Positions 43,503 to 52,403 of a DNA stretch of 64,000 nt are shown piece by piece (the stretch's first letter is position 1; each line of letters opens with the position of its first letter). The notes under the pieces were generated by a model. The model saw nothing but the letters and a program-made list of their open reading frames with translations. It was not told where the DNA came from and made no database searches. The DNA comes from Gillisella vitis (lineage in GTDB: Bacteria; Pseudomonadota; Alphaproteobacteria; Rhizobiales; Rhizobiaceae): contig NZ_JACHLU010000018.1 of the NCBI RefSeq assembly GCF_014204625.1, positions 32,150 to 96,149 of the forward strand, given 5' to 3'. The translations under genes were made by a program, and so were the position numbers.

Positions 43503-43610
43503 CTAAAATGTTGGTCTTGACAGGTTGCCTGGCTTGCGCCACGCGCTCACTGACACCATAACAATCGTGCTTGCCGCAAGCAGGGCGGCGACAACTCCCA
43601 GAACAATCAT
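43503..43610 (-). CDS. Possible 35-aa single-helix membrane protein
   Basis: A small frame MIVLGVVAALLAASTIVMV... followed by a short basic, Pro-containing tail (WRKPGNLSRPTF). One hydrophobic helix covers residues 2-23. A good ribosome site (AAAGG, 7-base spacing) precedes its ATG. It lies on the minus strand upstream of dxr, in the long gap before the che operon. No family recognised; it may be a real small protein, but the size alone cannot exclude chance. Confidence 0.4.
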   Translation of the reverse strand: MIVLGVVAALLAASTIVMVSVSAWRKPGNLSRPTF

Positions 43611-44010
43611 TGCTCTACCTTTCGACATTCATACTGTCTATGGTCGATATAGCACAACTTAATCTTGCGCGAAACTGGATTGCTCTTGTCTTCTGATCGA
43701 AATCTGACCTAAGGCAGGGCCGGACAGATTGCTCCTTGCGGCAAATCGCGGTAGTAAATGATAATAAATGGTAACGAGTGTTAACCTTCAATCAATAAGT
43801 TAACCATAAGAATTATACGATAACGTCGGAAATGGGCGCTTTGCGTCGCCATCGGCATGATGCCAGTCCCGCGTGCCGGTTTTGATCCGGTATCTCCAGT
43901 GCAGAGTTGTTTCGGTGAAGGTGCGCTTTCGGGTGGTGCCTATCCGGGGGCGTGAACGCAGCGATATGGTCGGCTCTTTGTCAAAGGGTTGATCTCAAGG
44001 GGATTGGCAA
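43611..44010. other. Promoter region of the chemotaxis operon
   Basis: A gene-free interval with an A/T-rich centre (about 43755-43830, with several TTAAC and GTTAACC words) before icpA. This is the likely promoter region of the che/fli operon. I could not fix a -35/-10 pair. The interval 43202-43502 to the left also holds no credible plus-strand gene. Confidence 0.5.
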
Positions 44011-45645
44011 TTGGTTCAGCATGGTGAGGCAGAACGCTCAGGTGGATCGCAAGCGGGAAGTTTGCGTGACAGGCTGAATTTTGCCGGGCTTGATCAGGAT
44101 GCGCGCGATTTGTTGCGTCGTCATCGCCCCGGGCTGGAGCCAGATGTTGAGGCGGGAATCAGGGATCTGTTCCATCGCTTTCAGACGGCCCCGGATGCTG
44201 CCCGACAATTTTCCAGTGAACGCCAGATTGATCGGTTGCATGATCTCTACATGTCCCATTGGGAGGTCATGACGGATGCCCGGTTTGATTCGCTGTATGC
44301 GGAGCGGGTTAAAGTGCTGGCCGATACGCAAAGCCGCATGGGGCTTGATCCTCGCTGGCAGATTGCTGGTCATGCCGTTGTGCTTGAACATCTTGTGGCG
44401 TCGGTTTTCAATGATCTTGCCAGCCGGGGATTGTTGCCATCGTCGCGCAGGCGCACAGTCGAGCTTCAGGATCTGGTACGCGCACTCATTCGCCTCGTGA
44501 TGGTGGATGTTGAAATTTCCGTGTCCCTGCGGTTCAATGAATTGCGTCTCAAGCATCATCGTGATCTGGTGGAGTTGCGTCGCAATGAACGATCCAGCGT
44601 GACAGAGCTGTTTCACGATACCTTTGTCGCCCTGTCAGAAGGTGATCTTTCCTGTCGTCTCAAGGCCGATGTGCCTGAGGAATACCGCGAACTCGTGGCT
44701 ACGTTCAATACGGCACTGGATAGCATCTGTTCTGCGATTTCAGCCATGAACACCCATCGGGAACAGGCGCAAAGCGCAACGGACATGCTGTCTCGCCAGG
44801 GCGAAGATCTGGGCGCGCGGGTTGAAGAGGCTGCCGCCAATCTGGACAAGGCCAATGCCAGCCTGCGTCAGGTGACAGACAATGTGCGCCGCAGCGCCGC
44901 CCAGTCAAAAATCACGGAAGAGGCTGTGGGGCGCACCGTGAAAGCGGTTGAGGACAGTGGTGAGGTGGTTGGCAAGGCGATCAATGCCATGGCAGATATT
45001 GAAGCGTCTGCGGAGCAGATAGGTCATATTATTGGTGCGATTGATGAAATTGCCTTTCAGACCAATCTTCTGGCACTGAATGCGGGAATTGAGGCGGCGC
45101 GAGCCGGGGATTCAGGCCGCGGTTTTGCCGTTGTTGCGCAGGAGGTGCGCGCCCTTGCCCAGCGCTCAGCCGAATCGGCCCGCGAAATCAAGGCGCTGGT
45201 GGCCACCACCAAAAACCAGGTGGATGCGGGTGTGCAGATGGTCAACAAGACACAGGATGCCATTTCCAGTATTGTTGGCCAGGTGGTGGACATCAATCAG
45301 TCTGTTGCTGTTTTGGCCAGCGAGACTGCCGATCAGGCCCAGTCTCTGGATAGAATGGCAGGCATTCTGGATGCTTGTGGCGACGCATCACGGCTCAGTG
45401 CAGAAATGTCCCGTCAATCGGCTTTAAACAGCGGCGATCTGCATACGGTTATTCTCGAATTGGGACAAACAGTACGCCAGTTTACAATTGAACGTAGCAG
45501 CGCTCACCATGCTTCGTCAAAGGTTCAGTCATCGGTTCTGGCGTCTCAGAGTGATCCTGAGGATGCAGCCTTGTCGATTTTTACCGATGTTTCAACAAAA
45601 AATGATTTTCTGGTGCCAATAAGGTCTGTCGGAGCATCAATGTGA
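44011..45645 (+). CDS. icpA: Soluble chemoreceptor with globin-type sensor domain (IcpA-like MCP)
   Basis: A 544-aa cytoplasmic methyl-accepting protein with no membrane segment. Residues about 20-180 form a globin-coupled-sensor fold (RMGLDPRWQIAGHAVVLEHL is the F-helix region). HAMP-like sequence follows, then the signalling domain with the hairpin tip IDEIAFQTNLLALNAGIEAARAG. In heme-binding members a His lies two residues before Arg in this helix (H-x-R-I-G-L); here Gln107 takes its place, so heme binding is doubtful. The start is a TTG with AAGGGGA upstream. It is the first gene of the che operon, matching icpA/orf1 of other rhizobia. Confidence 0.9.
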   Translation: MVQHGEAERSGGSQAGSLRDRLNFAGLDQDARDLLRRHRPGLEPDVEAGIRDLFHRFQTAPDAARQFSSERQIDRLHDLYMSHWEVMTDARFDSLYAERVKVLADTQSRMGLDPRWQIAGHAVVLEHLVASVFNDLASRGLLPSSRRRTVELQDLVRALIRLVMVDVEISVSLRFNELRLKHHRDLVELRRNERSSVTELFHDTFVALSEGDLSCRLKADVPEEYRELVATFNTALDSICSAISAMNTHREQAQSATDMLSRQGEDLGARVEEAAANLDKANASLRQVTDNVRRSAAQSKITEEAVGRTVKAVEDSGEVVGKAINAMADIEASAEQIGHIIGAIDEIAFQTNLLALNAGIEAARAGDSGRGFAVVAQEVRALAQRSAESAREIKALVATTKNQVDAGVQMVNKTQDAISSIVGQVVDINQSVAVLASETADQAQSLDRMAGILDACGDASRLSAEMSRQSALNSGDLHTVILELGQTVRQFTIERSSAHHASSKVQSSVLASQSDPEDAALSIFTDVSTKNDFLVPIRSVGASM

Positions 45646-45779
45646 GAAGTTTGTTTACTAACTCCTTATACAACGGAAGCGGGTCTAGGGTGAAAACAGT
45701 TTTCCTTGCCGGAGAAGATAAGTTTTTAACCCCTGTGTCCTTATAGGAAATGCAGACAGTAACAGTAGGGAAACAGCCT

Positions 45780-46079
45780 ATGGCGAGCAAGACAGGCGCA
45801 TCGAAGCAATTGAAGCTGGCATCGGTGCTGGACTTGAATGAAGCGTCTCAGCTTAAGGACAAGCTTCTGTCCTTGCGGGGGGCTTCCATTGAAATCGATG
45901 CGTCCGGCGTGGAGCGCATGGGAACGTTGTGTGTGCAAGTGCTCTTCTCGGGCGTTAAAACCTGGGAGGCTGATAATCAGTCTTTTTCTATCACGAAGGC
46001 GTCTGACGCCTTCACCAAAACCCTGCAACTCTTAGGTTTGAACAGCGATCAACTGGTCGTGACGGAGATCCGGCAATGA
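45780..46079 (+). CDS. cheS: CheS-like STAS-domain protein
   Basis: A 99-aa single STAS-fold protein (LKLASVLDLNEASQLKDKLL and IDASGVERMGTLCVQVL). In Sinorhizobium meliloti the equivalent gene encodes CheS, which binds CheA and speeds loss of phosphate from CheY1, i.e. a phosphate-sink aid. I chose ATG 45780 (GGGA 8 bases upstream, 99 aa close to CheS length) over ATG 45750. Its stop overlaps the cheY1 start. Confidence 0.85.
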   Translation: MASKTGASKQLKLASVLDLNEASQLKDKLLSLRGASIEIDASGVERMGTLCVQVLFSGVKTWEADNQSFSITKASDAFTKTLQLLGLNSDQLVVTEIRQ

Positions 46080-46441
46080 AGAAAAAAGTCCTAACTGTGG
46101 ATGATTCCAGAACCATCCGCAACATGCTTCTCGTGACCCTGAATAACGCCGGTTTCGAGACTATTCAGGCTGAAGATGGTATTGAGGGCCTTGAGGTTCT
46201 CGAGGAATGTAATCCTGACGTTATCGTCACCGACATCAATATGCCCCGTCTTGACGGTTTTGGTTTCATTGAGGGTGTGCGCCGGAATGAAAAATACCGT
46301 GCCGTACCGATCTTGGTTTTGACCACAGAAAGTGATGCGGAAAAGAAAAACCGCGCGCGTCAGGCTGGAGCGACCGGATGGATTGTCAAGCCATTCGATC
46401 CGACAAAGCTGATTGATGCGATTGAACGTGTAACCGCTTAA
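46076..46441 (+). CDS. cheY1: Chemotaxis response regulator CheY1
   Basis: A 121-aa single receiver domain with the acidic pair in LTVDDSR, phospho-acceptor Asp53 in VIVTDINMP, Thr in VLTTES and Lys in WIVKPFD. In rhizobia CheY1 acts as a phosphate sink while CheY2 acts on the flagellar motor. It overlaps cheS by four bases and lies 15 bases before cheA. Confidence 0.93.
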   Translation: MKKKVLTVDDSRTIRNMLLVTLNNAGFETIQAEDGIEGLEVLEECNPDVIVTDINMPRLDGFGFIEGVRRNEKYRAVPILVLTTESDAEKKNRARQAGATGWIVKPFDPTKLIDAIERVTA

Positions 46442-46456
46442 ACAGGGTTTCCCGCG

Positions 46457-48727
46457 ATGGATATGAACGAAATCAAAGAGATCTTTTTCCAGGAATGCGA
46501 GGAGCAACTCGCAGAGCTGGAATCGGGCCTTCTGAAAATGAATGATGGGGATCGTGATCCAGAAACGGTTAATGCCGTTTTCCGAGCCGTTCACTCCATC
46601 AAAGGGGGCGCTGGTGCGTTCGGTCTCGATGATCTCGTTGCCTTCGCGCATGTGTTTGAAACCACTCTTGATGGTGTTCGGTCCAATAAGCTGGAGCCTC
46701 ATCAGGAGCTGATGAAAGTCATGCTTCGCTCTGCCGATGTGCTGGCGGATCTGACCAACGCTGCCAGAGATGGTGGCAGTGTTGACGAGGCCCGCTCAAG
46801 TGGCCTGGTCAAGGAACTCGAAGCACTCGCAAACGGTGAGACGCTGGCCCCTTCAGCGGCTCCAGTTGCGGCCCCCAAGGCAGCTGCCAAGCCCGCAGCG
46901 GCTCCTGCGCCCGCGCCTGCGCCGAGCGATGACAGTGGCTTTCAGCCGGTGCCATTTACCTTTGAAGGTTTTGGTGAAGAGGCTCCGGTTGACATTTCTT
47001 CATCGTTCGAAGTGCTCTTCAAGCCGCGTCGTGACCTCTATTCCAAGGGAAATGATGCAACTCTGCTGCTGCGCGACCTGTCCCGCGTGGGTGAAGTGAG
47101 CTTGAATTGTAATACTGATGCGATCCCGACGCTCGATATGCTGGACCCGGAGGCTGCCTATTTCTCCTGGCGGGTTATCGTCAAAACGGAGAAGGGCGAA
47201 GAAAGCGTTCGCACTGTTTTCGAATTTGCCGAATGGGACTGTGATCTGGACGTCAAGGTTCTGGAAGAAGTTGCCGAGGGTGCCGTCGAGGACGACCGCC
47301 CGATGGTTCCGGTTCCGTTCGATCTCTCCATTCTGGATGGAGACGATGATTCGTCTGAAGATGATACCAATGCTCTGGTGGAAGACGCTGTCGAAGCTGC
47401 TGAAACCGCAACGAAGGTGGTCAGTGCTGTCGCTGCTGCAAAGCAAAAGAAAGAAACGCCAGCGGCGGCTGCCGCTGCAGCGGCTGCGGCTGCCCAGAAT
47501 CAGGCTGCGGCATCGGCTGCCGGTCAGACCATTCGTGTTGATCTTGACCGTGTTGACCGTCTGATCAATCTGGTTGGCGAGTTGGTCATCAATCAGGCGA
47601 TGTTGTCCCAGAGCGTCATTGAAAATGACACCAATGGAACCTCGTCGATCAATATGGGTCTGGAAGAGCTTCAGCAACTGACCCGCGAAATTCAGGACTC
47701 GGTTATGGCCATTCGCGCCCAGCCGGTGAAGCCTGTATTCCAGCGTATGTCGCGTATTGTCCGTGAAGTTGCCGATATGGTTGGCAAATCCATCCGTCTG
47801 GTGACGGAAGGTGAGAATACCGAGGTGGACAAGACGGTTATCGACAAGCTGGCCGAGCCGCTGACCCATATGATCCGTAATGCGGTTGACCATGGTATCG
47901 AGACACCTGAGAAACGCGCTGCCGCTGGTAAAAATCCAGAAGGCACCGTCAAGCTGACTGCAAAACATCGCTCTGGCCGTATTGTGATCGAGCTTGTCGA
48001 TGACGGCGCTGGTATCAATCGTGAGCGCGTGCGCCAAAAGGCGATCGACAACGATATTATTGCTGCCGATGCCAATTTGTCGGATGAAGAAGTTGATAAC
48101 CTGATTTTCATGCCCGGCTTTTCGACGGCGGATAAAATCTCCGACATTTCCGGTCGTGGTGTTGGCATGGACGTGGTCAAGCGTTCCATTCAGGCACTCG
48201 GTGGCCGTATTTCGATCAGTTCCCGGCCTGGTCATGGCTCAACATTCACAATGAGCCTGCCGCTCACCCTGGCTGTTCTGGATGGCATGGTGGTGACTGT
48301 TGCTGGTCAGACGCTGGTTGTTCCTTTGACGGCAATCGTGGAAACATTGCAGCCAGAAGCTGCGAATATTCATTCGTTCGGTGCAAATCAGCGGTTGATT
48401 TCGATTCGTAACAGCTTCTGCCCTCTGGTTGATGTTGGCCGCATCCTGAATTTCCGCTCCAGTCAGGCGAATCCTGTGGATGGTGTCGCTCTTCTGGTTG
48501 AATCTGAGGGTGGTGGTCAGCGTGCTCTAATGGTAGATGCCATTCAGGGGCAGCGTCAGGTGGTTATCAAGTCTCTCGAAGCAAACTATACGCATGTGCC
48601 GGGCATTGCAGCGGCAACCATTCTGGGTGATGGCCGTGTGGCCCTTATTCTGGATGTTGATGCTGTTGTGTCTGCATCGCGTGGTCAATCACTCAGGCAA
48701 GAAATGTCATTAGCTGTTGCAGGATAA
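46457..48727 (+). CDS. cheA: Chemotaxis histidine kinase CheA
   Basis: A 756-aa kinase with P1 (phospho-His46 in FRAVHSIKGGAGAFGL), an Ala/Pro-rich linker, a P2-like domain (about 155-275), a second Ala-rich linker, the P3 dimerisation helices (VDRLINLVGELVINQAML), the P4 ATPase (HMIRNAVDHGIETPEKR, DDGAGIN, GRGVGMDVVK), and the P5 CheW-like domain. It takes signals from receptors and phosphorylates CheY1, CheY2 and CheB. Confidence 0.96.
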   Translation: MDMNEIKEIFFQECEEQLAELESGLLKMNDGDRDPETVNAVFRAVHSIKGGAGAFGLDDLVAFAHVFETTLDGVRSNKLEPHQELMKVMLRSADVLADLTNAARDGGSVDEARSSGLVKELEALANGETLAPSAAPVAAPKAAAKPAAAPAPAPAPSDDSGFQPVPFTFEGFGEEAPVDISSSFEVLFKPRRDLYSKGNDATLLLRDLSRVGEVSLNCNTDAIPTLDMLDPEAAYFSWRVIVKTEKGEESVRTVFEFAEWDCDLDVKVLEEVAEGAVEDDRPMVPVPFDLSILDGDDDSSEDDTNALVEDAVEAAETATKVVSAVAAAKQKKETPAAAAAAAAAAAQNQAAASAAGQTIRVDLDRVDRLINLVGELVINQAMLSQSVIENDTNGTSSINMGLEELQQLTREIQDSVMAIRAQPVKPVFQRMSRIVREVADMVGKSIRLVTEGENTEVDKTVIDKLAEPLTHMIRNAVDHGIETPEKRAAAGKNPEGTVKLTAKHRSGRIVIELVDDGAGINRERVRQKAIDNDIIAADANLSDEEVDNLIFMPGFSTADKISDISGRGVGMDVVKRSIQALGGRISISSRPGHGSTFTMSLPLTLAVLDGMVVTVAGQTLVVPLTAIVETLQPEAANIHSFGANQRLISIRNSFCPLVDVGRILNFRSSQANPVDGVALLVESEGGGQRALMVDAIQGQRQVVIKSLEANYTHVPGIAAATILGDGRVALILDVDAVVSASRGQSLRQEMSLAVAG

Positions 48728-48731
48728 ACTC

Positions 48732-49199
48732 ATGTTGGATGCGATCAAAAATTCTGGCCCAGAGAGAGGCGGGTTTCTCGCCTTTCAGTATGGTGACCAG
48801 GACTTTGGCGTAAACACCATGTCAGACCGTAACACTCGCGGCTGGAAGCCAGTGACATCCTTGCCTCGGTCAGCTGACGGCATCATGGGAGTGTTCAATT
48901 TGCATGGTGGTGTCTTGCCGATTGCCAATCAGATGTCAGGGCTTCCTGTGATGTGGCTGGAGCATGATGCAGGCTGCCGTGACATTGTTGCGCAGGCGTC
49001 ATCAGGAGTGGCTGGTTTGCGGGTGGACGCTATATCTGACGTTGCGTGCGTGACGAATGACATCATACATCGGACGCCTGAGGTCAGATCTGGCCTCATG
49101 CGTCAGGACGCCCGAGGCATCATGGCTCTGGACAAGCGGATGGTATGCTTGACTGAGCTGGCTTGCCTTTTCTCTCAACCGGAAGGCGAAGCGGCATGA
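48732..49199 (+). CDS. Divergent CheW-like protein in the che operon
   Basis: A 155-aa protein aligning end to end with the CheW at 31386 (FLAFQYGDQDFGVNTM.. RGWKPVTSLPRSADGIMGVFNLHGGVLPI.. VDAISDVACVTND.. GIMALDKRMVCLTELACLF). Key positions have changed: the NLRG arginine is His (NLHGG), the Asp after it is Asn, and the stretch after it is several residues shorter. It keeps the operon position of cheW. It looks like a degenerating or re-purposed paralogue. ATG 48732 has AGGA 7 bases upstream; the stop overlaps cheR (ATGA). Confidence 0.85.
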   Translation: MLDAIKNSGPERGGFLAFQYGDQDFGVNTMSDRNTRGWKPVTSLPRSADGIMGVFNLHGGVLPIANQMSGLPVMWLEHDAGCRDIVAQASSGVAGLRVDAISDVACVTNDIIHRTPEVRSGLMRQDARGIMALDKRMVCLTELACLFSQPEGEAA

Positions 49200-50104
49200 C
49201 ACCGACATTTTCCACACATAGCCGCCAATCGGACGATGAGGTGATGGCAAGCGGTGAATATCCGCTGACACGTCGTGATTTGAATGAAATTGCGGCTATG
49301 ATCTATGCTGATGCTGGTATTGCGCTGAACGATTCGAAAGCGTCTCTGGTTTATTCACGACTTTCAAAACATATCCGCAATCTTGGTTTGCGCGGGTTTC
49401 GGGAATATTGCGCTCTTGTGGCTTCTCCGGAGGGGTCTGCTGAGCGCCGGGAGATGTTGTCGCATCTCACGACCAATTTTACGCGGTTCTTTCGTGAAAA
49501 TCATCATTTTGACCATTTGAGAACGGAAGTTCTGCCGGGCCTTTTGGCGCGTGCCAAGGCTGGAGGTCGGGTGCGGATCTGGTCAGCGGCCTGCTCGGAT
49601 GGACAAGAGCCGTATTCGATCGCCTTGACCGTTTTATCGATGATGCAGAATGTTGCCGATTACGATTTTCGCATTTTGGCAACGGATATTGATCCTAAAA
49701 TTCTGGCTTTGGCGCGGGCTGGTGCTTACGACGAAACGGCGCTGGAAACAGTCAATCCTGCGATGCGTAAGCAATGGTTCAAAGAAGTTGATATTGCCGG
49801 ACGACGCAAGTTTCAGGTGGACGACCGCGTCAAGCGCCTGATTACGTTTAACGAATTGAATTTGATGGCGCAGTGGCCGTTGAAGGGGCCATTTGACGTG
49901 ATTTTTTGTCGAAATGTTGTGATTTATTTTGATGAACCAACCCAGGTGAAGATCTGGTCACGATTTGCCGGTCTGTTGGCAGATGGTGGTCATCTTTATA
50001 TCGGGCATTCGGAGCGTGTTTCTGGGGATCCGAAGAATCTCTTCGATAATACAGGCATCACGACCTACAAATATATTGGTAAAACTGGAGGGCGCAAAAC
50101 ATGA
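49196..50104 (+). CDS. cheR: Chemotaxis protein methyltransferase CheR
   Basis: A 302-aa SAM-dependent methyltransferase that adds methyl groups to receptor glutamates. It shows the N-terminal helical domain (YADAGIALNDSKASLVYSRLSKHIR), LTTNFTRFFRENHHFD, motif I IWSAACSDGQEPYSIALTV, and DVIFCRNVVIYFDEPTQ. The ATG at 49196 overlaps the stop of the CheW-like gene by four bases; its stop overlaps the cheB start. Confidence 0.95.
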   Translation: MTPTFSTHSRQSDDEVMASGEYPLTRRDLNEIAAMIYADAGIALNDSKASLVYSRLSKHIRNLGLRGFREYCALVASPEGSAERREMLSHLTTNFTRFFRENHHFDHLRTEVLPGLLARAKAGGRVRIWSAACSDGQEPYSIALTVLSMMQNVADYDFRILATDIDPKILALARAGAYDETALETVNPAMRKQWFKEVDIAGRRKFQVDDRVKRLITFNELNLMAQWPLKGPFDVIFCRNVVIYFDEPTQVKIWSRFAGLLADGGHLYIGHSERVSGDPKNLFDNTGITTYKYIGKTGGRKT

Positions 50105-51138
50105 TGGCACGTGCGCGCGTTCTGGTCGTTGATGACAGTCCAACAATGCGTGGGCTGATTACAGCGGTTCTCAATTCTGATCCAGAAGTCAGTGTTATCG
50201 GCCAAGCCGGGGATGCGATGGAGGCTCGTGCTGCCATCAAGCAGCTCAATCCGGATGTTGTGACGCTGGACATCGAGATGCCGAACATGAACGGTCTCGA
50301 GTTTCTGGAAAAGATCATGCGGTTGCGGCCGATGCCTGTGATCATGGTCTCAACCATGACCCATCGTGGTGCTGAGGCAACTCTTGCGGCTCTGGAGATT
50401 GGTGCTTTCGATTGCGTTGGCAAGCCAATGCCCGGTGATGCAAGGCCGTTTGGAGATCTGGCCGAAAAGGTCAAAGCGGCTGCGCGCTCTCAACGGCGCC
50501 GTGCGGGGCCTGCCGCTATTGCTGCAAAACCCGCAACAGATTTTCGCGTTGGCCGCAAGATTGTTGCTATCGGATCATCCACGGGTGGCGTTGAAGCGTT
50601 GATTGCAGTGCTGCAAAAATTTCCTCAGAACTGCCCGCCGACGGTGATCACACAGCATATGCCGCCGACGTTTACCAAGAGTTTTGCAGAGCGTCTCAAC
50701 CGTCTCTGCGCCCCGATCGTTCAGGAAGCAACCGATGGAGCCCGGCTGGAGATTGGCCGGATCTATCTTGCTCCTGGTGGCGAGAGGCATCTGCAGGTGG
50801 TCAATGCTTCCGCCCCCAGTTGCCGACTGATCGAAACAGCGCCGGTCAACGGGCATCGTCCATCTGTCGATGTTCTGTTCGATTCGGTTGCTGAACTGGC
50901 TGGACGCAATGCTGTCGGCGTCATACTTACGGGTATGGGGCGAGATGGAGCGTCGGGATTGCTCAAAATGCGAAGTGCGGGTGCACGAACGATTGGGCAA
51001 AACGAGAAGACCTGTGTGGTCTATGGTATGCCTCGCGTCGCCTATGAATTGGGCGCTGTAGAGCACCAGTTGCCGCTTGGCTCAATCGGCGAAGAAATTC
51101 TCAAACTTACGGCCGCACGGAAAGAAGGTTCGGAATAA
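50101..51138 (+). CDS. cheB: Chemotaxis methylesterase CheB
   Basis: A 345-aa response regulator-methylesterase. The receiver domain has Asp57 in VVTLDIEMP; the catalytic domain has the nucleophile Ser near residue 160 in AIGSSTGGVEAL, His in VITQHMPPTFTKSFAERL, and Asp in ILTGMGRDGASGLL. Phosphorylated by CheA, it removes methyl groups for adaptation. It overlaps cheR at its start and cheY2 by one base at its end. Confidence 0.96.
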   Translation: MMARARVLVVDDSPTMRGLITAVLNSDPEVSVIGQAGDAMEARAAIKQLNPDVVTLDIEMPNMNGLEFLEKIMRLRPMPVIMVSTMTHRGAEATLAALEIGAFDCVGKPMPGDARPFGDLAEKVKAAARSQRRRAGPAAIAAKPATDFRVGRKIVAIGSSTGGVEALIAVLQKFPQNCPPTVITQHMPPTFTKSFAERLNRLCAPIVQEATDGARLEIGRIYLAPGGERHLQVVNASAPSCRLIETAPVNGHRPSVDVLFDSVAELAGRNAVGVILTGMGRDGASGLLKMRSAGARTIGQNEKTCVVYGMPRVAYELGAVEHQLPLGSIGEEILKLTAARKEGSE

Positions 51139-51527
51139 TGTCAATAGCAGAGAAAATTAAAGTCCTTATTGTGGACGATCAGGTGACCAGCCGCTTGCTT
51201 TTGAGCGACGCGCTGACGCAGCTTGGTTTCAAACAGATCACTGCCGCAGGCGATGGCGAGCAGGGTATGAAGATCATGGCCCAGCAGCCTCACCATCTTG
51301 TGATTTCTGATTTTAACATGCCGAAAATGGATGGTATCGAGCTTCTTCAGGCAGTGCGGGCGAACCCCACAACCAAGAAGGCTGCATTTATTATCCTGAC
51401 GGCGCAGGGTGATCGGGCGCTGGTGCAAAAAGCCGCGCAACTGGGTGCCAACAACGTTCTCGCAAAGCCGTTTACCATCGAAAAGATGAAGGCGGCCATT
51501 GAAGCTGTTTTCGGAGCATTAAAATGA
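51138..51527 (+). CDS. cheY2: Chemotaxis response regulator CheY2
   Basis: A 129-aa receiver domain with acidic pair in LIVDDQ, phospho-acceptor Asp58 in LVISDFNMP, Thr in ILTAQG and Lys in VLAKPF. By analogy with other rhizobia it is the regulator that changes flagellar motor speed. It is coupled to cheB (one-base overlap) and to cheD (four-base overlap). Confidence 0.94.
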   Translation: MSIAEKIKVLIVDDQVTSRLLLSDALTQLGFKQITAAGDGEQGMKIMAQQPHHLVISDFNMPKMDGIELLQAVRANPTTKKAAFIILTAQGDRALVQKAAQLGANNVLAKPFTIEKMKAAIEAVFGALK

Positions 51528-52078
51528 CGAACGAAGCTGCAGCGCGCAGGGTTCATATTATTCAAGGAGAATACAAGGTTATCAGTGACCCGGATGTGGT
51601 GCTGTCAACCATCCTGGGTTCCTGTGTGGCTGCATGTTTGCGTGATCCTGTGGCTGGAGTTGGAGGTATGAACCATTTTCTTTTGCCGGGGTCTGCAACC
51701 CCCGGCATGGGAGGTGGAGATGCAACACGTTACGGCGTTCATTTGATGGAGTTGCTGATCAACGGCCTGCTGAAAAAAGGTGCGCGCCGTGACCGTCTGG
51801 AAGCAAAAATTTTTGGCGGTGCCAAGACGATCGCCACCTTCTCGAATGTTGGTGAGCAGAACGCGGCATTTGCAATGAAGTTCCTGAGAGATGAAGGCAT
51901 TAAAGTCGTCGGCTCCTCAACAGGTGGTGAGCATGGCCGAAAGCTGGAATTCTGGCCTGTGAGCGGTCGTGCCCGTCAATATCCCCTGACAGGAGCAGAA
52001 ACGCAGAAGACTGTTGCGCAGGAGCAGCGCCCAGCACCAGTTCAAAAGCCGGTCGAAAGCTCGATCGAATTTTTTTAA
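51524..52078 (+). CDS. cheD: Chemoreceptor glutamine deamidase CheD
   Basis: A 184-aa deamidase with the family's catalytic Cys in TILGSCVAACLRDP and His in GGMNHFLLP, plus KIFGGAKT. It converts receptor glutamines to glutamates and can interact with other adaptation proteins. The C-terminal tail (about 155-184) is variable. After it the operon has an unusually long gap. Confidence 0.95.
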   Translation: MTNEAAARRVHIIQGEYKVISDPDVVLSTILGSCVAACLRDPVAGVGGMNHFLLPGSATPGMGGGDATRYGVHLMELLINGLLKKGARRDRLEAKIFGGAKTIATFSNVGEQNAAFAMKFLRDEGIKVVGSSTGGEHGRKLEFWPVSGRARQYPLTGAETQKTVAQEQRPAPVQKPVESSIEFF

Positions 52079-52403
52079 AACGGATGTCTCCCAACGTTAT
52101 GATTGCGAAGGGGACGAGGGAATGTTGTGCCTTTGTCTGGAGAATGATCTCTGGCGTGGTCGAGAGCAGGGAATGCAGCAGCGTTTTCAGGTTCGGTGGA
52201 GCCTTGTTGCGGTGCTGAATAAGGCAATCTCAGCAAGATTTCTTGTTGTTTCACAGGTTTGTCAGCTTGGAGAAAACAGGATTGTCGGTTTTTTTTGTTG
52301 GTCGCGTTGTTCATAAGAATAGTGCGGGGAATGGTTTTTGTTCAAGCAGACCTTTCCGTGAATAAATGTCATTCGTCAGTATCTCATCTTGGAGGCCACG
52401 AAC
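52079..52403. other. 325-base gap between cheD and cheT
   Basis: No gene is certain. A 64-aa frame at 52122-52316 (MLCLCLENDLWRG...) has AGGGG 8 bases upstream, but its composition gives no support. A T-run lies at about 52290-52298. In an otherwise overlapping operon this interval may hold an internal promoter for cheT-fliF. Confidence 0.4.
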
